A stretch of DNA of 64,000 bases. It comes from Vicingaceae bacterium (GTDB lineage: Bacteria; Bacteroidota; Bacteroidia; Flavobacteriales_E; Vicingaceae). Of this stretch, positions 59,055-64,000 are shown in pieces (the first letter of the stretch is position 1; every line of letters begins with the position of its first letter). The notes below the pieces were generated by a model. That model did not search any database. It was not told the DNA's origin and saw only the letters and a list, made by a program, of their open reading frames with translations. The stretch is from the NCBI GenBank assembly GCA_028336925.1, contig JAOKVV010000004.1, positions 1 to 64,000 of the forward strand, written 5' to 3'. Position numbers and translations under genes: made by a program.

Positions 59055-61364
59055 ATGAAATCGACCACTCTCTTCAGTCTATTTTTTCTTCTTTCTCACA
59101 TGCTCATTTCACAGAATGAGACATTAATAGATATCGATAATTTTGACCAACTATTAATGGAGGTAGAACTCCAAGAAGCTATTAATGAAGCTAGAATTGC
59201 TAAAAAACTTTCTGAAGTTTTACGAATAGAATCACTAGATGCTGCAGCTTTTGACCAAGCCGAATACAATCAGAAAAACAATAAAGAAGGCCACGACCAA
59301 GATGATGAGGACCAAAAAGAGGTAACTCAAAGAGTGCGACATTTTGGAGGTATGTTTTATGAAATGGGTGAATTAATTTACACTGCATCAATCGGAATAC
59401 CTATAAAGGTAAAATCTGGCGCAACGCCGTTAACAATTAGCAGCTACGAACAGGCAGCTACCATAGCTATTGAGGTCTGGTTAAAAAATGAAAATACAAA
59501 AACCATTTTACTTGACAGCAGCTATTATTCATTGGGCGTAGCAGCTAGTTTCAATACAGAACGCAATGAAATTTCTATCATTTCCATACTAGCATCTCCA
59601 CCATTTGAGTTAAAAGGAGAAAAAGACCGAGTTGATGAATACGCGTTAAAGGAATACAATAAAACTATTTGTGATGGCTTCGTACGAACAAACTCGTTTC
59701 TACCTGAGCTACTTTCAGATAAAATAATTATTGAAGATAAAACTATCTATTTAATCAATAATGATCGGGAAGTATTAAGTGAAATTTTGAGTGATGGAAG
59801 GGATGGCTTTGCAGTAGACTTAATTTCTGCTGAACAGTTTCATTGCAATGGAGGAAACGGACTATTTCCAAGTAACTTTCATGAGGGACTACTTTTAAGA
59901 CCTATAAAGGGAGCAACTTTAAACTACAAAACTCCTGAAGGCGAATACTTAGATCGTATAAAACTAGGCGAATTACCTCAAACCTACTCTACAAAAACAA
60001 CAAATATAAATTTAATACTGTTTAAGGATGCTGTAGTATGCAACTACATTCCATTCAATAAAATGGATGCCAAAAATTTACATTGGATAGAACCTGAATG
60101 GGAATTAGATATCTCAGAGCAAACAAATGGGCTTATGGTAGATGTTACCAGTTACCCGACAGAAAACATTTTCGAAATAAAAACCTTCATTGAATCATTA
60201 AAAACAAATAATACAAAAAACGTCGATATCAACATTGCAAGCAGCCCTGTATTAACTGCATCAATTGATTCTATTAAACTTACGCTAAACAAAGCCACCC
60301 AAGAAATCGTAGATAAAGTAAAACTAACTTTTATAAATAACGAAAATACAATAGCTGACTTTATATCAAACCGAATGATTGCCTTAGAAATCAAAGATTT
60401 AAATGAGGATGAAAAATGGCAAGCGATAAGAGAAACAGACGACCAGGAACTCATTGAGTTCATAAGAAGGAACCACCATACAACCATAACGGTTACAACA
60501 GAAGCCGAGTTGGCTAACTACACATCAGAAGAACTAAAGACCAACTACCTAACAGCTTTAGAAAACAATAAACTAAATACAGCAAAAACACTTCAATCTG
60601 AGCAAATAAGAAGACTCAAATCGGGCGATGAATCTGCAAAGTCAGGATTAGCTACAAATAATATAAAGCAAACAAAAGAAAACCTAACCCTTATTTCAAA
60701 TGCAACAATTACAAGCCTTGAAATTAATTCTGACAATCTTATTAATAGAGAAATGGTCCGAAAGACACTATTAGGGCTTTACCTAATTGATAAAACAAAT
60801 CAAATAATTGCATATAACCTATGTCTTTCCATTTTATACGCATGGGAATTAGGAAAAAAAGCACCCGTAACCCCAAGTGAATGGGAAGAATACTATAAAT
60901 CGGCTAGCGCAAATGGGGTAATTGATTCTGAGAAATTGAAAAAATTAAGCACTAATTTTCATTTATTATCAGCTGATTATTATTACGACAAGGGAAATAT
61001 TCGAGAAAGGAAAAAGAGTTTGGAATCTGCTTATGCCAATATAATTTCATCGAAAAGCACCCTAAAAGAATCGATCATGTATGCCCAATATTTCATGTTT
61101 CAACTTCAAATTAACTGGGCTGCAACGATATTAAAAAAAGAATTAAAACGAGGCTTTGATCTTGAAGTAGCTGAACAATTAGTAAGTTTAGCTTCCTACC
61201 CGTCTTCAGAAATTAGTCCTACTGAAATCAGCGAATTACTACATGCTATAAACCTAGCAGATCATGAGAGGTTTTGCAAAATATTTAAAGACCAGAAAGC
61301 AAACTACCTATTTTTAAAAGATTCATTAATCAAAGTAGATTATTGCCGTGATTGTATAAATTAA
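59055..61364 (+). CDS. Unrecognised secreted protein
   Basis: The product is 769 aa and I do not recognise a family. A signal peptide is clear (MKSTTLFSLFFLLSHMLISQ). The early part is highly charged (NKKEGHDQDDEDQKEVTQRV-like segment near residue 75-95). The middle (about 110-360) looks beta-rich, and 380-560 is helical with many Asn, Thr and Lys. The end contains TPR-like helices (LSADYYYDKGNIRERKKSLE, ESIMYAQYFMFQLQINWAAT) and finishes in a cysteine pair, YCRDCIN. There is no type IX sorting domain, so a periplasmic location is likely. It follows the OmpA-family gene after a terminator and has no clear -7 element of its own. Confidence 0.72.
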   Translation: MKSTTLFSLFFLLSHMLISQNETLIDIDNFDQLLMEVELQEAINEARIAKKLSEVLRIESLDAAAFDQAEYNQKNNKEGHDQDDEDQKEVTQRVRHFGGMFYEMGELIYTASIGIPIKVKSGATPLTISSYEQAATIAIEVWLKNENTKTILLDSSYYSLGVAASFNTERNEISIISILASPPFELKGEKDRVDEYALKEYNKTICDGFVRTNSFLPELLSDKIIIEDKTIYLINNDREVLSEILSDGRDGFAVDLISAEQFHCNGGNGLFPSNFHEGLLLRPIKGATLNYKTPEGEYLDRIKLGELPQTYSTKTTNINLILFKDAVVCNYIPFNKMDAKNLHWIEPEWELDISEQTNGLMVDVTSYPTENIFEIKTFIESLKTNNTKNVDINIASSPVLTASIDSIKLTLNKATQEIVDKVKLTFINNENTIADFISNRMIALEIKDLNEDEKWQAIRETDDQELIEFIRRNHHTTITVTTEAELANYTSEELKTNYLTALENNKLNTAKTLQSEQIRRLKSGDESAKSGLATNNIKQTKENLTLISNATITSLEINSDNLINREMVRKTLLGLYLIDKTNQIIAYNLCLSILYAWELGKKAPVTPSEWEEYYKSASANGVIDSEKLKKLSTNFHLLSADYYYDKGNIRERKKSLESAYANIISSKSTLKESIMYAQYFMFQLQINWAATILKKELKRGFDLEVAEQLVSLASYPSSEISPTEISELLHAINLADHERFCKIFKDQKANYLFLKDSLIKVDYCRDCIN

Positions 61365-61414
61365 TTTTACTTATAGTAGCTATAAATCTATTTCATAAAT
61401 AGGTGTTAAAAATG

Positions 61415-61422
61415 TAAATTTG
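61415..61422 (+). promoter_or_regulatory. Candidate -7 element of icd
   Basis: TAAATTTG followed by C matches the -7 consensus. The ATG is 55 bases further on. No -33 TTTG is evident. Confidence 0.6.
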
Positions 61423-61477
61423 CGCTTTAAACTCTGTTTAAAGAACAGTCAATTAATTACCAAAGTAAATCATTTCA

Positions 61478-63703
61478 ATGTCACAAAAGATTATCTATAC
61501 AGAGACTGATGAAGCTCCGGCTTTAGCAACCTACTCATTTCTTCCTATAATAAAAACATTTACAAAAGCGGCAAACGTTTCAGTAGAAACTAGAGACATT
61601 TCTTTAGCAGGCAGGATTTTAGCTGTTTTCCCTGAATACCTAAAAGCTGAACAAAGAATTGGAGATGCGTTAGCAGAGCTTGGTGAATTGGCAAAAACTC
61701 CCGAAGCAAACATTATAAAACTGCCCAACATTAGTGCCTCGGTTCCTCAATTGATGGCGGCTATCAAAGAACTTCAAGGGCAAGGATATACCATTCCTAA
61801 CTACCCAAACACTCCATCAACTGAAGAAGAGAAAAAGATAAAAGCAACTTATGATAAAATCAAAGGAAGTGCTGTAAATCCAGTTTTGCGTGAAGGAAAC
61901 TCAGATCGACGAGCTCCTAAGGCAGTAAAGGAGTTTGCTAAAAGAAATCCACACAGAATGGGCGCTTGGTCTAAAGACTCTAAATCACATGTAGCAACCA
62001 TGGGTAAAAATGACTTTGCTACCAATGAAAAATCAATAACGCTTTCACAAGATGATGATGTAAAAATTATTCATGTAGCAAATGATGGAAAAGAAACTGT
62101 TTTAAAAGCAAGTACACCAGTTTTAAAGAATGAAATTATTGACACTACTTTTTTAAGTAAAAAAGCATTAATTGAGTTTTTAGCCGATCAAAAAGCAGAT
62201 GCAAAAACACAAGGAGTTTTATACTCATTACACATGAAAGCTACTATGATGAAGGTTTCTGATCCCATTATTTTTGGGCATGCGGTAGAGAGCTTCTTCC
62301 CTTCTTTATTTGAAAAGTATAGTGCAGACTTTAAATCAATCGGAGCCAATGCAAATGATGGTTTAGGTTCTATCATCAATAAATTAAATCAATTAGACAC
62401 GTCTAAAAAAGCAGAAATCTTATCTGCAATCGACGTAGAAATGAGTAATGGACCAGCAATGGCTATGGTTAATTCTGATAATGGAATTACCAATTTACAT
62501 GTGCCGAGTGATGTAATTATTGATGCTTCTATGCCTGCTATGATTCGAAGCTCAGGGCAAATGTGGAATGCTGCTGGCGAACAACAAGATACTAAGGCAA
62601 TTATTCCTGATAGCAGTTATGCTAGTATTTATGACGAAACGATCCAGTTTTGTAAAGAAAATGGTGCTTTTGACCCTACAACTATGGGAACAGTTCCCAA
62701 TGTGGGATTAATGGCTCAAAAAGCAGAAGAATATGGCTCACATGATAAAACATTTGAAATAGCTTCTGATGGAGTTGTAAAAGTTGTTGCTAAAGATGGT
62801 AGTTCTTTACTCGAGCATACCGTTGAAGCCGGAGATATCTGGAGAATGTGCCAAGTAAAAGATGCACCAATTGAAAATTGGGTAGAACTAGCGGTAAATA
62901 GAGCAAGAGCAACTGGATGGCCAACCATTTTTTGGTTAGATGAAAATAGAGCACATGATGCTCAAGTGATTTTAAAAGTAAATCAGTACTTAAAAAATCA
63001 TGACACAACCGGATTGGATATTCAAATAATGTCTCCGGCAAAAGCCACAAGATATACGCTAGCTCGAGTAAAGAGTGGAGAAAATACCATTTCAGTTACC
63101 GGTAACGTTTTAAGAGATTATTTAACTGATTTATTCCCAATCTTAGAATTAGGAACTAGTGCTAAGATGTTATCTATCGTTCCATTAATGAATGGCGGTG
63201 GTTTATTTGAAACCGGAGCAGGTGGATCAGCACCTAAGCACGTAGAGCAATTTTTGGAAGAAAACCACTTAAGATGGGATTCATTAGGTGAATTTTTGGC
63301 ATTAATTGTTTCATTAGCTCATTTAGCTGAGAATAACAACAATAAACAGGCTCAAATTCTAGCAGACTGCTTAGATGAAGCTACAGGTAAATTTTTAATG
63401 AATAGTAAATCTCCATCTAGAAAGGTAGGTGAATTAGACAACAGAGGAAGCCACTTTTATTTAGCACTATACTGGGCACAGGCATTAGCAAATCAAGCTA
63501 TTGATGAGGATTTTGCAACAAAATTCACCAACTTAGCTGCAGAACTTGAAGCAAATGAGGTTAAAATAGTAAGTGAGTTAAATAATGCGCAAGGGGTAGC
63601 TATTAACATGGAAGGATATTATCATCCAAACAAAGAATTGGTAGCAAAAGCAATGCAACCTAGTGCTACATTAAACGCTATATTAGCTAAAGGGATAAAT
63701 TAA
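61478..63703 (+). CDS. icd: NADP-dependent isocitrate dehydrogenase, monomeric type
   Basis: The product is 741 aa, the length of the monomeric isocitrate dehydrogenases (IDH-II), unrelated in size to the usual dimeric enzyme of about 420 aa. The opening [20 protein letters not shown] and the substrate block [20 protein letters not shown] are family-specific. Further blocks are [20 protein letters not shown] and [20 protein letters not shown], the latter around the NADP site. It oxidises isocitrate to 2-oxoglutarate and gives NADPH. A terminator follows at 63724-63757. Confidence 0.97.
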   Translation: MSQKIIYTETDEAPALATYSFLPIIKTFTKAANVSVETRDISLAGRILAVFPEYLKAEQRIGDALAELGELAKTPEANIIKLPNISASVPQLMAAIKELQGQGYTIPNYPNTPSTEEEKKIKATYDKIKGSAVNPVLREGNSDRRAPKAVKEFAKRNPHRMGAWSKDSKSHVATMGKNDFATNEKSITLSQDDDVKIIHVANDGKETVLKASTPVLKNEIIDTTFLSKKALIEFLADQKADAKTQGVLYSLHMKATMMKVSDPIIFGHAVESFFPSLFEKYSADFKSIGANANDGLGSIINKLNQLDTSKKAEILSAIDVEMSNGPAMAMVNSDNGITNLHVPSDVIIDASMPAMIRSSGQMWNAAGEQQDTKAIIPDSSYASIYDETIQFCKENGAFDPTTMGTVPNVGLMAQKAEEYGSHDKTFEIASDGVVKVVAKDGSSLLEHTVEAGDIWRMCQVKDAPIENWVELAVNRARATGWPTIFWLDENRAHDAQVILKVNQYLKNHDTTGLDIQIMSPAKATRYTLARVKSGENTISVTGNVLRDYLTDLFPILELGTSAKMLSIVPLMNGGGLFETGAGGSAPKHVEQFLEENHLRWDSLGEFLALIVSLAHLAENNNNKQAQILADCLDEATGKFLMNSKSPSRKVGELDNRGSHFYLALYWAQALANQAIDEDFATKFTNLAAELEANEVKIVSELNNAQGVAINMEGYYHPNKELVAKAMQPSATLNAILAKGIN

Positions 63704-63723
63704 GAATTAGTTTTATTCATAAG

Positions 63724-63757
63724 AGAGGTTTAGTTTTTTTACTAAACCTCTTTTTTT
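63724..63757 (+). terminator. Rho-independent terminator after icd
   Basis: AGAGGTTTAGT (63724-63734) pairs perfectly with ACTAAACCTCT (63741-63751) around six T, followed by a further T-run. Confidence 0.92.
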
Positions 63758-64000
63758 CTGGTAGACGTTTTTTTATAAAATATTCTCAACCCATCGTCAC
63801 ATCATAAATCCATACAAATCAATGAATTTATAAAAAAATCATGCTCTCCAAATAGTAGCTGAATAAACTGTAGCTTTTATAAAAAAATCAATAATAATGA
63901 ATTATCGACCTTTTTTTATAGCGCTACATTTAAGGTATTTTAATTCCTCTTGATTGCGGAGAATAAATACCTTTGTTTGAAAGCAACACTGAAATGCAAA
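63758..64000. other. Non-coding right end with direct repeat and promoter
   Basis: No ORF is visible. TTTATAAAAAAATCA occurs twice (63827-63841 and 63876-63890, 49 bases apart). A -7 element TACCTTTG at 63968-63975 probably serves a gene just beyond the window. Confidence 0.6.

Noticed and set aside
1..64000. Prophage, insertion sequence, toxin-antitoxin, restriction-modification or defence island
   Set aside because: No transposase, integrase, phage structural gene, methyltransferase-endonuclease pair or known defence signature was found. The only ATPase of unknown role is the MscS-linked one reported above.

Overview
The window is AT-rich, densely coding chromosomal DNA that looks like a gliding Bacteroidota, most likely a free-living, probably marine, member of Flavobacteriales or a close relative (inference). 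The evidence is the roughly 287-aa primary sigma factor, many matches to the Bacteroidota -7 element TAnnTTTG, a 490-aa long-form GAPDH, an ftsK-lolA pair, a very long adhesin with a type B (gliding-motility-associated) type IX secretion C-terminus, and many envelope proteins with typical Bacteroidota signal peptides. There are no rRNAs, insertion sequences, prophage genes or CRISPR arrays. Most of the window is conserved core genome.

Layout. 1-7.2 kb: 3' end of ftsK, lolA, a LysM/periplasmic-binding-fold envelope protein, guaA, dapF and an HtrA protease. 7.6-13.9 kb: rpoD, long GAPDH, an iron-type alcohol dehydrogenase, an EamA transporter and an HTTM (vitamin K carboxylase-like) membrane protein. 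14-22.6 kb: ornithine aminotransferase divergent from a GT-C/TPR membrane protein, then rlmD, a TPMT-like methyltransferase, a phosphoribosyltransferase, aroK, an SDR and a GNAT-like protein. 22.7-22.9 kb: tRNA-Lys(UUU) and tRNA-Leu(GAG), each followed by its own terminator. 23-31.7 kb: a GlcD-type FAD oxidase and a 2399-aa repeat adhesin. 31.8-35.5 kb: a DUF5606-like protein, an M3 peptidase and purB. 35.6-41.3 kb: a large AAA-like protein abutting an MscS channel, then CorA, with MscL convergent. 41.6-48.2 kb: a hypothetical gene, then lhgO, a UMF1-type MFS transporter and dnaX on the minus strand, and a NamZ-like lipoprotein. 48.2-55.3 kb: a LolE-like permease, cystathionine beta-synthase with a BtuF-like protein, a patatin/outer-membrane-barrel protein and a MacB-like permease. 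55.4-63.7 kb: aconitase and monomeric isocitrate dehydrogenase flanking an OmpA-family protein and an unrecognised secreted protein.

The main points of interest are these. (1) An A10 run in dnaX, at the end of the clamp-loader core, is placed so that a -1 shift stops translation at once, which predicts a gamma-type short product. (2) An apparent operon pairs a 1009-aa AAA-like protein, whose P-loop lysine is replaced by alanine, with MscS and CorA. (3) Several intergenic regions carry GC-rich palindromes and degenerate tandem repeats, including a 25-bp sequence present twice in opposite orientation. (4) Two divergent promoters share one palindrome between rocD and the GT-C/TPR gene. (5) The adhesin has about 16-17 Ig-like repeats, each with a conserved cysteine pair. 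None of this amounts to a clear defence or mobile system. The AAA-MscS-CorA locus and the dnaX slippage site are the best candidates for something under-described.
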